Position numbers and translations under genes: made by a program
Part shown: piece after piece, positions 7,876-16,591 of the stretch
Layout: each line of letters starts with the position of its first letter
Numbering within the stretch: position 1 is the stretch's first letter
The notes under the pieces: model-generated
The model's database searches: none
Told to the model about the DNA's origin: nothing
The model's input: only the letters and a program-made list of their open reading frames with translations
Source: Dehalococcoidia bacterium
Lineage (GTDB): Bacteria > Chloroflexota > Dehalococcoidia > Lucifugimonadales > UBA3495
Reading direction: 5' to 3'
Length of the DNA: 45,715 nucleotides
Assembly (NCBI GenBank): GCA_022823505.1
Contig: JAJEIA010000130.1
Coordinates: 1-45,715, forward strand

Positions 7876-8310
7876 TCAGGGTTCCGTCGTTTGAGAGCTG
7901 ACGACCGCCAGGAATTCGGCTGGTCTAACAATCTCTATGTCGCGAAATGGGTTCATTGCCAGCAGGTCGTCATCACCGGTCACGATATAGTCAGCATTGC
8001 CGTTGACGGCCAGTTCCAGGATTTTGTCGTCCTTGGGATCCCGACAAGCACGGACTGATTCGATCACTTCGACCGGTTCGACGCCAAGCATCAAGTTCCG
8101 CAGGAACTCTTCGCGCCTCTCTAGAGTGGCGTAGCGGTCGAACCGAGGTCTCCGGAGCACATCATCCAATTCATCGTTCAACGCCCGGGACATGAGAACC
8201 GTGCCGACGCGCAACGCAATGGTTAACGCTCGCCCTGGTACGGAACCATCGGACAATGTTGCGCTGACGACGGCATTAGTATCAAACACGAGACGGAGCC
8301 GGGGTGTCAT
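7876..8310 (-). CDS. PIN-domain toxin (VapC-like nuclease)
   Basis: 144 residues of the PIN-family group annotated as putative toxin-antitoxin toxin component. Acidic positions fit a metal-dependent RNase: LVFDTNAVVSATLS at the N-terminus, ALNDELDDVLRRPRF in the middle, then DPKDDKILELA and ADYIVTGDDDLLAM towards the C-terminus. The likely activity is single-stranded RNA cleavage, inhibited by the product of the overlapping upstream gene (4-nt overlap, 8307-8310). The pair lies between actE and the cytochrome c gene inside a respiratory gene run, which is an unusual place and points to insertion. Confidence 0.85.
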   Translation of the reverse strand: MTPRLRLVFDTNAVVSATLSDGSVPGRALTIALRVGTVLMSRALNDELDDVLRRPRFDRYATLERREEFLRNLMLGVEPVEVIESVRACRDPKDDKILELAVNGNADYIVTGDDDLLAMNPFRDIEIVRPAEFLAVVSSQTTEP

Positions 8311-8537
8311 TCATCCAATATAGACTGGAGGATCTCCGGTGTAAGCCCGTTCTCTTGGGCTTCGCGGCTCAGATCCCGCATGATCTCTTCCAGTGGCCTC
8401 CGGGGGCCCATCATTCGGCGCAGGTGGGAATTAATCAAGAAGTCCATCCTGCGTCGATCCATGTCGGACGCCGAACGATATTTTTCGGCTACTTCGGAAT
8501 CAACCGTCACCATAATGGTCTCGGTAGTGACTGCCAT
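8307..8537 (-). CDS. Antitoxin partner of the PIN toxin
   Basis: 76 residues, starting MAVTTETIMVTVDSEVAEKY. The short beta strand then helices (MDRRRMDFLINSHLRRMM) fit a small DNA-binding or dimerisation module. The acidic helical tail (ENGLTPEILQSILDE) would wrap the toxin. Its stop overlaps the PIN gene start by 4 nt, the usual antitoxin-first arrangement. The sequence is not recognised as a named antitoxin family; the call rests on size, order and overlap. Confidence 0.72.
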   Translation of the reverse strand: MAVTTETIMVTVDSEVAEKYRSASDMDRRRMDFLINSHLRRMMGPRRPLEEIMRDLSREAQENGLTPEILQSILDE

Positions 8538-8623
8538 CGCTGTGCTGCTCCTCAGAATAGGCTGCTATTTCAAGGGTAGCACGGCGGGACACTGCCGGAT
8601 AGGGAATTTGAACTAACAGGCGG

Positions 8624-9181
8624 CTACTGGCAGGCCGCGGCATTGCCATCCTGTATGCAGCCTTCCACGTAGTCCAGCACCAGCTCGATCTCATTCGGGG
8701 TCAGCAGCTTTCTGAAGCTGGGCATGACGTTGACGCCGCCCTCGATCACGCCGCGCAGTCCGTCCCGATCCAGGCTCATGGCCGCTTCCGACTTGAGGTT
8801 GGGGTTCTGCGTGGCCAAGTCCAGCGGTTGGTAGCCGTAGTCCACGATCATCCGCGCCAGCACCGGGCCGTCGCCCAGACCCTCGGCGCCGTGGCACATG
8901 GCGCAGTTGGTGGCGAAGATGTACGCGCCCGAACCGGCGAAGGAGGTGGACTCCGGCGGCGTGGAACCGTACCACGGCACCGCCGACTCCGGCACGCTGA
9001 GCCGCGGCGGCTCGTGCACCTTGTATGCCGGCTGGTAGTGCATTTCGTAGAAGATATCCAGCGGGTATGAACCCTGCGAGCAGCCGGCCGCCACTATCCC
9101 CACCGTTGCCAACACCGCCAACAGGAGCGGGAGCCGGAACGTACCGGGGAAAGAGCCAATCCGTGTCATCAAGTTTCTCAT
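8624..9181 (-). CDS. actE: ACIII subunit ActE, monoheme cytochrome c lipoprotein
   Basis: 185 residues. The lipoprotein signal ends AAGC (Cys34). The next part, LDIFYEMHYQPAYKVHEPPR, is typical of ActE and precedes a class I cytochrome domain with CAMCH (Cys93, Cys96, His97) and probable axial Met153 in NVMPSFRKLL. Two C-terminal cysteines (175 and 184) could form a disulfide. In ACIII this subunit accepts electrons from the pentaheme/iron-sulfur chain on the outer face and passes them to a soluble carrier or oxidase. I chose the ATG at 9181 for a proper signal peptide; it lies 40 nt after the actD stop. Confidence 0.88.
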   Translation of the reverse strand: MRNLMTRIGSFPGTFRLPLLLAVLATVGIVAAGCSQGSYPLDIFYEMHYQPAYKVHEPPRLSVPESAVPWYGSTPPESTSFAGSGAYIFATNCAMCHGAEGLGDGPVLARMIVDYGYQPLDLATQNPNLKSEAAMSLDRDGLRGVIEGGVNVMPSFRKLLTPNEIELVLDYVEGCIQDGNAAACQ

Positions 9182-9221
9182 TGCAACTTTCAGCTTCGGT
9201 AATCGCGGCGGTCGGGCCAGT

Positions 9222-9731
9222 CTAGGCGCGGTTTGTCGTAACGTCCAGTGCGCCCGCATCGTTCAGGATTTCAGTAACCTGGGGCGCTTGTGCGGCGCCG
9301 GCGTTCACCAGGACGCCGATTAATCCGGTGGCAATCCGGTCGTCCGTGTGCGGCGAGCCCAGCCGCGCCCGCACCGACACGGCAATCCCGATCACGGTGA
9401 ACAGGATCGCGCCCAGCATCGCTCCGGCGTAGCAGATCACCGCCAGCGGCGGCATCGCCAGGATCGGCTTGGGCTCGATGGTCATCGGCACCGCCAGCGG
9501 GGTCATGCCGGCGACTATCAGGGCCAGAACGAGGCCAAGGATTCCGCCGACAATCGGCCACACAAACAGGCTGTGCCGCTCCATCGGTTCGCCAAACGCC
9601 CCTTCGGGATAGGGGATATCGGTGAGGAAGTGGTAGTCCGTCTCGGCTATGCCTGACGCCTTCAGGGCGTCACCCGCATCCGCCGCCGCCGAGGCGTCGT
9701 CGAACAGGCCCAGTATTCCTTGCGTTGCCAT
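9222..9731 (-). CDS. actD: ACIII subunit ActD (DUF3341), copy 2
   Basis: 169 residues. The N-terminal cytoplasmic domain (GILGLFDDASAAADAGDALK ... YHFLTDIPYPEG) is followed by two membrane helices (VWPIVGGILGLVLALIVAGM and AVICYAGAMLGAILFTVIGI). The C-terminal cytoplasmic domain is ferredoxin-like (HTDDRIATGLIGVLVNAGAA). This is the DUF3341 ActD pattern of alternative complex III, a structural subunit next to the quinol-binding NrfD subunits. ATG at 9731 is preceded by AAGGACCGG. A second, diverged copy lies directly upstream (9752-10312), 20 nt away. Confidence 0.88.
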   Translation of the reverse strand: MATQGILGLFDDASAAADAGDALKASGIAETDYHFLTDIPYPEGAFGEPMERHSLFVWPIVGGILGLVLALIVAGMTPLAVPMTIEPKPILAMPPLAVICYAGAMLGAILFTVIGIAVSVRARLGSPHTDDRIATGLIGVLVNAGAAQAPQVTEILNDAGALDVTTNRA

Positions 9732-9751
9732 GGTGGTGGTTCCGGTCCTTG

Positions 9752-10312
9752 CTACTGGTCCGCCTTGACGTCTACGGCGCCGGCGGCGTTCATTATCTGC
9801 ACCACCTCGCGGCTCCGCCCGGGCTCCGCGTTGACGCGCAGCCCGAGGAACCCCTGGGTGATGCGGTCGTCGTAGAGTCCCAAGTCGAACTTGGGCAGGC
9901 GGGACTCGAAGACGATGCCAATCACCGTGAACAGGATGGCGCCCAGCATGGTCCCCTCGTAGCACACGATGGCCATGGGCGGCAGCGACAGCACGGGCTT
10001 GCCGCCCGTGACCAGCGGGTACGCCACCTGCGTCATCGCCGTGATCATGATGCCCGAGGAGAGCCCCAGCAGCGCGCCGATGAATGGATAGAGGTACAGG
10101 CGGTGCGGCTCGTCGCGCTCGCCCAGCGACCCGATGGGGTAGGGGGCGTCGGTCAGGAAGTCATAGTCGGTGTCGGGGATGCCGGCGGCCTTGAGCCCGT
10201 CGCCGGCGGTGGCTGCGGACTCGGCGTCCGAGAACAGTCCCAGAACAGTGTGCTTCGTTCTGGCTGCGGGCATCGCGTTTCGCAACAACCCCATTATCCC
10301 TTGCATTGCCAT
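9752..10312 (-). CDS. actD: ACIII subunit ActD (DUF3341), copy 1
   Basis: 186 residues with the same layout as the downstream copy: an N-terminal domain with TVLGLFSDAESAATAGDGLK and DYDFLTDAPYPIG, two membrane helices (LYPFIGALLGLSSGIMITAM and AIVCYEGTMLGAILFTVIGI), then YDDRITQGFLGLRVNAEPGR. The two proteins are clearly homologous yet differ along their length, so the duplication is not recent. Start ATG at 10312; the extra N-terminal residues (MAMQGIMGLLRNAMPAARTK) leave room for a later start. Two ActD genes in one operon is uncommon; one could replace the other or both could be present in the complex. Confidence 0.85.
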   Translation of the reverse strand: MAMQGIMGLLRNAMPAARTKHTVLGLFSDAESAATAGDGLKAAGIPDTDYDFLTDAPYPIGSLGERDEPHRLYLYPFIGALLGLSSGIMITAMTQVAYPLVTGGKPVLSLPPMAIVCYEGTMLGAILFTVIGIVFESRLPKFDLGLYDDRITQGFLGLRVNAEPGRSREVVQIMNAAGAVDVKADQ

Positions 10313-10336
10313 GACGATAACTCTAAACCTTGTTCC

Positions 10337-10372
10337 TTGTCATTGCGAGCCCAGCGTGGCGATCCAGTTGAT
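10337..10372. repeat. Dispersed GTCATTGCGAG-type repeat, partial
   Basis: TGTCATTGCGAGCCCAGCGT and GGCGATCC in the gap before the NrfD gene stop belong to a dispersed repeat family whose longer copies are at 24537-24627 and 35545-35639. Only one arm is seen here. Confidence 0.5.
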
Positions 10373-10409
10373 CCGGGAAATCCCGTCCTTCCCGTACATC
10401 CATGCAAGG

Positions 10410-11798
10410 CTAGTCCTCTCGGAACGTCGCCGGTACGGTTCGGCGACCCACCTGCATTTCCGTCTTCAGAATGTCCCCTTCCTTGATGTCGTACAGAGGC
10501 ACCAGCGGGAACACCCGGCTGAACAGCAGCATCAGCATCGACACGAAGGCGAACGTTGCGCCCACGATCAGCGCCTCCGGCCATTGCGGCAGGTAATCGT
10601 TCCACGTGAAGGTCTGGAACTGCTTGTTGGCCTGGCCGGGCACGAACAGCAGATACCGCTCCAGCCACATGCCCACGTTCACCGAGATACACGCGGCCGA
10701 CATGATCCACAGGTTGCGCCGCCACGCCTTGGGCAGCCACAAGATGACCGGCAGGAAGTAGGTGATGCCGACGAATATTATCATCCAGACGTTGTAGGCC
10801 ACGCCGTGGTCGCCGGGCAGGAACTGCAGGGCGCGCACCGCCAGCTCGTCGCCTTCCAGGCCGTAGATGCCGAAGATGATCTCCATCACCAGGAAGTAGA
10901 ACCACCCGGTGGCAACGACGATCAGCAGACGGCCCAGCGCGTCGATGTGCTCGTGCCGGATGTAGTCCTGCCAGCCGTAGGCCCAGCGCAGCAGGATCAT
11001 GGCGAACACCACCGCGGACACGCCGGAGTGGACCGCGCCGACCACGAAGTAGGGCGCGAACACCGTGCTGTGCCACGACTTGATGGCCACCGCCATGCCG
11101 AAGTCCCAGGACACGATGGAGTGCACGGACACGAACACGGGCAGGATCAGTGCGGACAGCAGCACACCGGCGATGATCTGCAGCTTCCATTGGCGGGGGT
11201 TGCCCTCCCAGCCCATGGCCAGCATCGTATACACGATCTTGGGCCAGCCGGTGGTCCGGTCGCGCAACACCGCGAAATCCGGCACCAGCGCGATGATCAC
11301 GAACAGGGTGGAAGAGGTAAGGTAGGTCAGGATCGCGGAGGGGTCCCACACCAGCGGGGTGCGGATGTTGGGCCAAACGCCGCGGGCGAAGTCGTATGGG
11401 AAAGCCCAGTAGAGGATGCGCCACGGCCGTCCGGTGTGGATGATCGGCATGATCATCGCCGTCATCAGGGAGAAAATGGTCAGGACTTCGGCGGCACGGG
11501 TCGCCGGGCGGCGCCATTCGGCCTTGGCCAGGCGGAGGATCGCGGAGAGCATCACGCCGGCGTGGCTGATGCCGATCCAGAAGACGAAGTTGGTGATGAA
11601 GAAGCCCCAGACCACCTTGTAGTTCAGGCCGGTGATGCCAAGACCCCGGTCGACCATGATGCCGATGGTCACGGCGGCCGCCAGCACGACCATACCGAGC
11701 AGCGACACCACCGGCCAGAACCAGCGGGGTGTCTCCAGTATGGACCGCAGCAGGTCCCGGTTAACTTGCGCTGCGGGTAGGGCTTTGCCTTCCTGCAT
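10410..11798 (-). CDS. ACIII NrfD-family membrane subunit (ActC/ActF type)
   Basis: 462 residues, polytopic NrfD/PsrC-like membrane protein that carries the quinol site of alternative complex III. About nine to ten membrane helices are visible, including LNYKVVWGFFITNFVFWIGI (then SHAGVMLSAILRL), MTAMIMPIIHTGRPW and DFGMAVAIKSWHSTVFAPYF. The HAG and HTGRPW segments are typical of this family. The Tyr/Trp-rich segment with His residues may shape the quinol pocket. It lies between the second NrfD-like gene and the actD pair. From operon order it would be ActF, but the two NrfD-like subunits cannot be told apart with certainty by eye. Confidence 0.9.
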   Translation of the reverse strand: MQEGKALPAAQVNRDLLRSILETPRWFWPVVSLLGMVVLAAAVTIGIMVDRGLGITGLNYKVVWGFFITNFVFWIGISHAGVMLSAILRLAKAEWRRPATRAAEVLTIFSLMTAMIMPIIHTGRPWRILYWAFPYDFARGVWPNIRTPLVWDPSAILTYLTSSTLFVIIALVPDFAVLRDRTTGWPKIVYTMLAMGWEGNPRQWKLQIIAGVLLSALILPVFVSVHSIVSWDFGMAVAIKSWHSTVFAPYFVVGAVHSGVSAVVFAMILLRWAYGWQDYIRHEHIDALGRLLIVVATGWFYFLVMEIIFGIYGLEGDELAVRALQFLPGDHGVAYNVWMIIFVGITYFLPVILWLPKAWRRNLWIMSAACISVNVGMWLERYLLFVPGQANKQFQTFTWNDYLPQWPEALIVGATFAFVSMLMLLFSRVFPLVPLYDIKEGDILKTEMQVGRRTVPATFRED

Positions 11799-11876
11799 TT
11801 TGACTTACTCTTACCTGTCGTGGCTCTGGCGGTGTCTTTGCTGGCGTTCTTTCAAGTTCAGCGTGCGTACGTCAGA

Positions 11877-11923
11877 CGTCATTGCGAGCGTAGCGCGGTG
11901 ATCCTGTATTCCGTCAATGCGAC
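11877..11923. repeat. Dispersed GTCATTGCGAG-type repeat
   Basis: GTCATTGCGAGCGTAGCG followed by CCGTCAATGCGACC makes a short element with partly inverted ends in the gap between the two NrfD-like genes. It belongs to the same family as 10337, 24537 and 35545. Confidence 0.5.
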
Positions 11924-11924
11924 C

Positions 11925-13424
11925 CTACTCCGGCTTGGCCAGAACGAGGTAGCGGCCCCGGATCAGCGTGTCGACCCGTTGGTACATCGAGCCTTCCTTC
12001 ATCTCCCACATCGCCAGCGGCGGCAGGATCGCGAGTCCCACGCGCAGCAGGAACAGCACGATGCCAACCCCGCCCAGGATCATGAATATGTCCCAGAGGT
12101 CCGGGAACGTCGCCGCGGGCGGCGGCAACAGCAGCGCCGGGAAGGAGAAGGCGTCGGAAGGCAGGAAATAGAGCCCGTGCAGGTCGGCCGGCGCCGCTGC
12201 AAAAGCCGCCGCAAATATGCGGATGTGGAACAGCATCAGGCCGATGAGGATGAAGACGGCCGCCAGCGGCGCGCCCCAGCCTTCGCGTCGGGCGTGGTTG
12301 GACACCAGGATCGGGAACGGAATGAAGAAGGTGAAGAACAGCTGCGCCCAGAAGATGCCGATGTATGACTTGAACATCAGGTAGTTCAGGATCGCCTGCT
12401 CGACCTCCAGCCGGCCGTACCAGTAGGTGATGAAGAACGCGAACAGGTGGTACGTATGCAGCAGCGTCAGGCCCAGCAGCACCTTGCTGGCCGCCCAGAA
12501 CGGAGCCTGCCCGATGTAGTCGCGGTAGCCGCCCCAGCGCCGCAGCGCGTAGGCCGTCAGCAGGATGGCGGCCAGGCCGCCCTGGAAGCTGATCACCGTG
12601 TAGAACGGCGGCAGGATCGAGTCCTTCCAGCCCGGTATCATCGCCATGGCGAAGTCGCTGACGATCAGGAACTGGACGAACACCACCAGCATGAAGTACA
12701 GGCCGCCCAGTATGGCGAGGCCACCCTTCTGGATCTGCCACTGCCGCTTGGTGCCGTACCAGCCGCCGGCCAGCCTTCCGTACAACGACGCGCGGAATCC
12801 GGTGACCAGCGAACGGCTCTGCGCCATGTCCGGCATCGCCGATAGCCACAGGATCGACAGGGAACAGACCACCAGCCCGATCATCGAGGCCATGAGCCAG
12901 CCGGACGGGTTGACCAGTTCCTGGAACCAGATGGACCGGCGCACCATCTCCTCGCCGCTTTCCGTCATCACCCCAATTTCGGGCAATGCGATCAGCGCCG
13001 GGATGAACAACAGGATGTTGACGATGCTCACCACCGAGAATACCTCAGCGATGCGCGTCAGCGGCCGCCGCCAGTGGCTCTTGGTGAACCGGAAGGCGCA
13101 GGCGGCCAGCGGAGCCGAGGCGGTCAGCGTGAAAACGAACGCGAACGCCGCGACGTAGAATCCCCAGTCACGATGGTCGGAGAACCCCACCGTGAACAGC
13201 TTGAGCACGAAGCCCACGATGCCCAGTATCGTCAACACGCCGCCGACGATAAAGACCCAGCGCAGCAGGCCGGAACCCGCTTGCTGCCGCTCGACAACGC
13301 CGGACACCAACCCCGACCGCTCGGGGATTACCCACATCTCCGGCCCGAAATGGCCGTGCTCGTGGGAATCATGCCCCTGGGCGTCGTGTCCCGGTTCCGA
13401 ATGGGCCTGTGCTTCGCTAGCCAT
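11925..13424 (-). CDS. ACIII NrfD-family membrane subunit with His-rich N-terminus
   Basis: 499 residues. The N-terminus is His/Asp/Gly-rich (HSEPGHDAQGHDSHEHGH) before the first helix, which could bind metal. About ten membrane helices follow in the NrfD/PsrC pattern (GFYVAAFAFVFTLTASAPLA, FLIVSDFAMAMIPGWKDS, FFTFFIPFPILVSNHARREG). It is the quinol-oxidising-type membrane subunit of alternative complex III. Its start shares one base with the actB2 stop, so the two are translationally coupled. That position next to the iron-sulfur subunit and its longer length make it the more likely ActC. The His-rich extension is longer than I would expect for the family. Confidence 0.9.
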   Translation of the reverse strand: MASEAQAHSEPGHDAQGHDSHEHGHFGPEMWVIPERSGLVSGVVERQQAGSGLLRWVFIVGGVLTILGIVGFVLKLFTVGFSDHRDWGFYVAAFAFVFTLTASAPLAACAFRFTKSHWRRPLTRIAEVFSVVSIVNILLFIPALIALPEIGVMTESGEEMVRRSIWFQELVNPSGWLMASMIGLVVCSLSILWLSAMPDMAQSRSLVTGFRASLYGRLAGGWYGTKRQWQIQKGGLAILGGLYFMLVVFVQFLIVSDFAMAMIPGWKDSILPPFYTVISFQGGLAAILLTAYALRRWGGYRDYIGQAPFWAASKVLLGLTLLHTYHLFAFFITYWYGRLEVEQAILNYLMFKSYIGIFWAQLFFTFFIPFPILVSNHARREGWGAPLAAVFILIGLMLFHIRIFAAAFAAAPADLHGLYFLPSDAFSFPALLLPPPAATFPDLWDIFMILGGVGIVLFLLRVGLAILPPLAMWEMKEGSMYQRVDTLIRGRYLVLAKPE

Positions 13425-14206
13425 CAGTGTCCGCCCTTAAGGGGGTACTGGTCGATTTTCTTCAGGTAGATGACGCTGGGGCGAGTGTTCATCTCTTCCA
13501 GCAGCCGGTATCCCCGGGTCTCGCGGTCGTGCTCGCCGTGGCCCGGGTGTGCGTTCACGTCGTCGAAGTAAGGCTTGATGGCGGTATCCTGGTCCTCCAG
13601 GTCGCCGAACATCAGGGCGTTGGTCGGGCAGGCCTGCACGCACGCCGGGTCGTAGTTGCCGCCGACGATGCGCTCGTCGTTCAGCCGCTGTCCGCCCCGG
13701 GCCTCAACCTCGATCTCGCCCCGGCGGATCCTCTGCACGCAGAAGGTGCACTTCTCGGTGATACCGCGCGTCCGCACGGTCACGTCGGGGTTGAGCTGGT
13801 TTTCCATGCGGGCCGGCCAGTTGGGATGCCAGTAGTTGAACATCCTCACCTGGTACGGGCAGTTGTTGATGCAATACCGGGTCCCGACGCAGCGGTTGTA
13901 AACCTGGACGTTCAGGCCCTCTTCGTTGTGGTAGGTGGCGTACACCGGACAGACCGGCTCGCACGGCGCATTCTCGCAGTGCTGGCACAGCACCGGCATG
14001 AAGCGCGCCTTCACGTTCGGGTACTCGCCTTCCCAATAGCGCTCGATGCGGATCCACTCGTAGGCGCGCCGCTGCAGGAAGTAGTCCTTGGTGTTGATGG
14101 GGATGTTGTTTTCGGCCTGGCAGGCAACCACACAGGCCTGGCAGCCCGTGCACTTGTCCAGGTCAATGACCATTCCCCATTTGTGCGGAAATTCGGCGTT
14201 AGGCAT
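13424..14206 (-). CDS. ACIII iron-sulfur subunit ActB2
   Basis: 260 residues, DMSO-reductase-type ferredoxin subunit. Four cysteine clusters are present: CTGCQACVVAC, CQHCENAPCEPVCP, CVGTRYCINNCPY with CTFCVQRI, and CVQACPTNALMFG. They fit the iron-sulfur clusters of ActB domain B2. The protein relays electrons from the membrane quinol site to the hemes. In several lineages ActB is one fused polypeptide; here the iron-sulfur part is a separate gene 83 nt after the molybdopterin-like part. The C-terminal tail MNTRPSVIYLKKIDQYPLKG would contact the membrane subunit. Confidence 0.92.
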   Translation of the reverse strand: MPNAEFPHKWGMVIDLDKCTGCQACVVACQAENNIPINTKDYFLQRRAYEWIRIERYWEGEYPNVKARFMPVLCQHCENAPCEPVCPVYATYHNEEGLNVQVYNRCVGTRYCINNCPYQVRMFNYWHPNWPARMENQLNPDVTVRTRGITEKCTFCVQRIRRGEIEVEARGGQRLNDERIVGGNYDPACVQACPTNALMFGDLEDQDTAIKPYFDDVNAHPGHGEHDRETRGYRLLEEMNTRPSVIYLKKIDQYPLKGGH

Positions 14207-14252
14207 TTCTCAGTCGTCCCAGGGTCTCCGTTCAGCATTCCTGCATGGTTAC

Positions 14253-14277
14253 GTCATTCCTGCGAAAGCAGGAATCC
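14253..14277. repeat. Short palindromic dispersed repeat
   Basis: ATTCCTGC GAAA GCAGGAAT forms an 8-bp hairpin in the gap between actB1 and actB2. The same hairpin occurs at 35674-35693, so it is a mobile or dispersed palindromic unit. Confidence 0.6.
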
Positions 14278-14288
14278 GGTCGCCGGCC

Positions 14289-16547
14289 CTAGTGACCTCC
14301 TCCCTCCGCGGGCACGCTCTTGAAAACCTGCTCGGCCGGGTGCTCGCCAACCTCTCGGCTGGTGTAGTCACCCTCCAGCTTGGAGACCGCCATGCTGTCG
14401 CCCGTGGGCGTTATCGAACAGCGGGTGGAGCCCCAGGCCAGCCCGCCGGAACCGTCGACCACGACGGGTTCCAGTATGGAGATCACGTTCCCGCTCTCCC
14501 GCGCGTCCCGGTCCGTGGCGTAGCTGGACCCCATGGTGCGGCCGCCGCCCATGGGCACCGCCGCGATTCCGGGGGGAGAGCCGGGATTCAGGTAAACCAG
14601 CGCCTGGATGCTGCCGGCGGCGGTGGTGATATTGACCACGTCGCCTTCGCGCAGACCCATCTGCCGGCCTTGTTGTTCGTTTATGTCGACCCAGGTCTGC
14701 CAGGTCACCGTGGTCAGGGGGTCCGGCGTGCTCTGGGCCCAGGGCAGGTGCGCGTTGCGCCCGTCCCGCAGGGTGTGGTGCTCGTAGGGCTGCAGCTGGA
14801 AGTTGCCGCTGCCCACGATGTTTGCCGGGGAAGCGTTGCGGGCGATCCGGGCCAGCGTGCCCTCCGGCGGGGTCGCTACCCGACCGGTGGCGTTCTGGTC
14901 CCACCAGCCGCCGTACATCAGCGTGTCGTTGAGGTCCGCGCCGAGCGTTTCCTCAACGTTCGCGCGGATCATCGCTTCGTAGCTCTCGGCAGGCATGCTG
15001 TCGGCCCGACCCAGCGAAGCGGCGGCGTTCAGCAGTACATCGGGGAAACTCCGCGGATCCAGGTCCGCCAGGGGGTTCACCACGGGCTGCTGGACGGCGT
15101 AAACGCGATAACCCGGCATGGGGTCGGGCAGGTCGTCTCCCCAGTCCTCCAGCGCGGCCCGGTCCGGTATCAGCAGGTCGGCCATCGCCGATGTTTCGTC
15201 CAGGAACTGGCTGGCGCTGATGACCACCACACCCTCGTTGCCCAGCGCCGCCTCCAGACCCATGCTGGGCGGCAGGCCGTGCACCGGGTTGGCGTTGTGG
15301 ATGATGACCAAGGGGGCGGCGCCGCTGCTGATGTCGCCGGCGATGCGTTGCCAGTCGACCAGGGAGGCCACGGGGGCCGAAGTTGGGCTGTCTGAGATCG
15401 GGCTCCCTGGGTCGGGCAGCAGGCCGCCCTCGTGTCCCACGTTGCCCAGGAGATGGTTCAGGATCAGGACGGCCGAGGCGTTGAACTGCCCGTTGCTGTA
15501 CGCGCCGGCCTCGCCGCCGCCGCCGATGGCCAGTCCGCCGTGGGCCATGTAATCGTGCGCCAACTCTTCAAAGAACTCGCGCAGGGTTTTCCCGTCCAGG
15601 ACTTCGTCCGGTATCCCCAGTACGTCCACCAGAGCGTCGGGGATGAATTCGCTCAACGCGCCCGGCCCGGCCTCGCCCGTGATCCGCACCACCGCTGACG
15701 ATTCCGGATGGGTCGAAGCCACCGCCCAGCCCAGCGCCATGGCCGCGTAGCCTTCGGAGCCCGGGTTGATGGGTATCCACTTGTCGGCGTTGGCCGCAGT
15801 CATCGAATAACGCGAGCCGAAGTGGTAGTGCCGGCCCCGGTCTGCGACGTTCGGCCGGGAGCGGAACCTGCCGTAGGCCACCGAGTAAGCGGTGGGGTTC
15901 CCCCAGGTTGACAGGAAGTCGGAACCGAAGCTGGCCAGCGAATATGCGTTGGCGATGTCGTGGAACGGCAGGCTGTCGCTGCCCATCACGTCCTTCACCG
16001 CCGCCCGGTAGGCCGTGTCGTCCGCCGCGCCGCCGAAGGCCACGTGCCGTCCGCCGAACGCCTCGGCGAAGGCTCCGCAGATCTTCGCGAAGCTGCACTT
16101 GCGGTCCTCGGTGATCAGCAGCATGCCCTGGCCACGGTCGTCAACGGCGGCGTTGAACCGGTTCAGCGCCTCTTCCCAGCTGATGGGTCGGTAGCTACCC
16201 GAACCCCTGGGCCCGTTGCGCAGCATCGGTCCGTCGATGCGGTCGGGATGGTAAAGCGACTGCAGCAGGGTGTCGGACACGGCTGACTGCTTGCCCTGGT
16301 TCGTCGGGAAGCGCGGATTGCCGCGCACCTTCTTGGCGCGCCCTTCCATCACCCGAACCAGCACGCCCTCGCCGCCGGGGACCGACCCGTCGTAGGTCGC
16401 GTACCAGTTGTCGCGGCCCTTGACCAGGTCTTCGGGGATCAGCGCCGGGCTCTGCACCCGCAGCTCGTCGTCGAACAGGTCGCAGGCGATCGCTCCCGTT
16501 GCAGCGATGCCGGCCCAGGCGAGGAAGTTGCGGCGCGTCAGTTTCAT
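14289..16547 (-). CDS. ACIII molybdopterin-oxidoreductase-like subunit ActB1
   Basis: 752 residues. A twin-arginine signal (LTRRNFLAWAG) ends in a possible lipid-attachment cysteine (Cys22, GAIAC), so the protein is exported folded and may be lipid-anchored. The body resembles molybdopterin oxidoreductases (SYRPISWEEALNRFNAAVDD; GEAGPGALSEFIPD; DLLIPDRAALEDWGDDL; C-terminal domain VNITTAAGSIQALVYLNPG). The N-terminal iron-sulfur cysteines of true molybdoenzymes are absent, with NWYATYDGSVPGGEG at that place. That matches ActB, which has lost the molybdenum cofactor. It is structural/electron-transfer scaffolding in ACIII, located 44 nt after actA. Confidence 0.9.
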   Translation of the reverse strand: MKLTRRNFLAWAGIAATGAIACDLFDDELRVQSPALIPEDLVKGRDNWYATYDGSVPGGEGVLVRVMEGRAKKVRGNPRFPTNQGKQSAVSDTLLQSLYHPDRIDGPMLRNGPRGSGSYRPISWEEALNRFNAAVDDRGQGMLLITEDRKCSFAKICGAFAEAFGGRHVAFGGAADDTAYRAAVKDVMGSDSLPFHDIANAYSLASFGSDFLSTWGNPTAYSVAYGRFRSRPNVADRGRHYHFGSRYSMTAANADKWIPINPGSEGYAAMALGWAVASTHPESSAVVRITGEAGPGALSEFIPDALVDVLGIPDEVLDGKTLREFFEELAHDYMAHGGLAIGGGGEAGAYSNGQFNASAVLILNHLLGNVGHEGGLLPDPGSPISDSPTSAPVASLVDWQRIAGDISSGAAPLVIIHNANPVHGLPPSMGLEAALGNEGVVVISASQFLDETSAMADLLIPDRAALEDWGDDLPDPMPGYRVYAVQQPVVNPLADLDPRSFPDVLLNAAASLGRADSMPAESYEAMIRANVEETLGADLNDTLMYGGWWDQNATGRVATPPEGTLARIARNASPANIVGSGNFQLQPYEHHTLRDGRNAHLPWAQSTPDPLTTVTWQTWVDINEQQGRQMGLREGDVVNITTAAGSIQALVYLNPGSPPGIAAVPMGGGRTMGSSYATDRDARESGNVISILEPVVVDGSGGLAWGSTRCSITPTGDSMAVSKLEGDYTSREVGEHPAEQVFKSVPAEGGGH

Positions 16548-16591
16548 TGGTTCAAGAGTCCGGTAGCGGCGTGCGGCCCACTTGTGACAGC

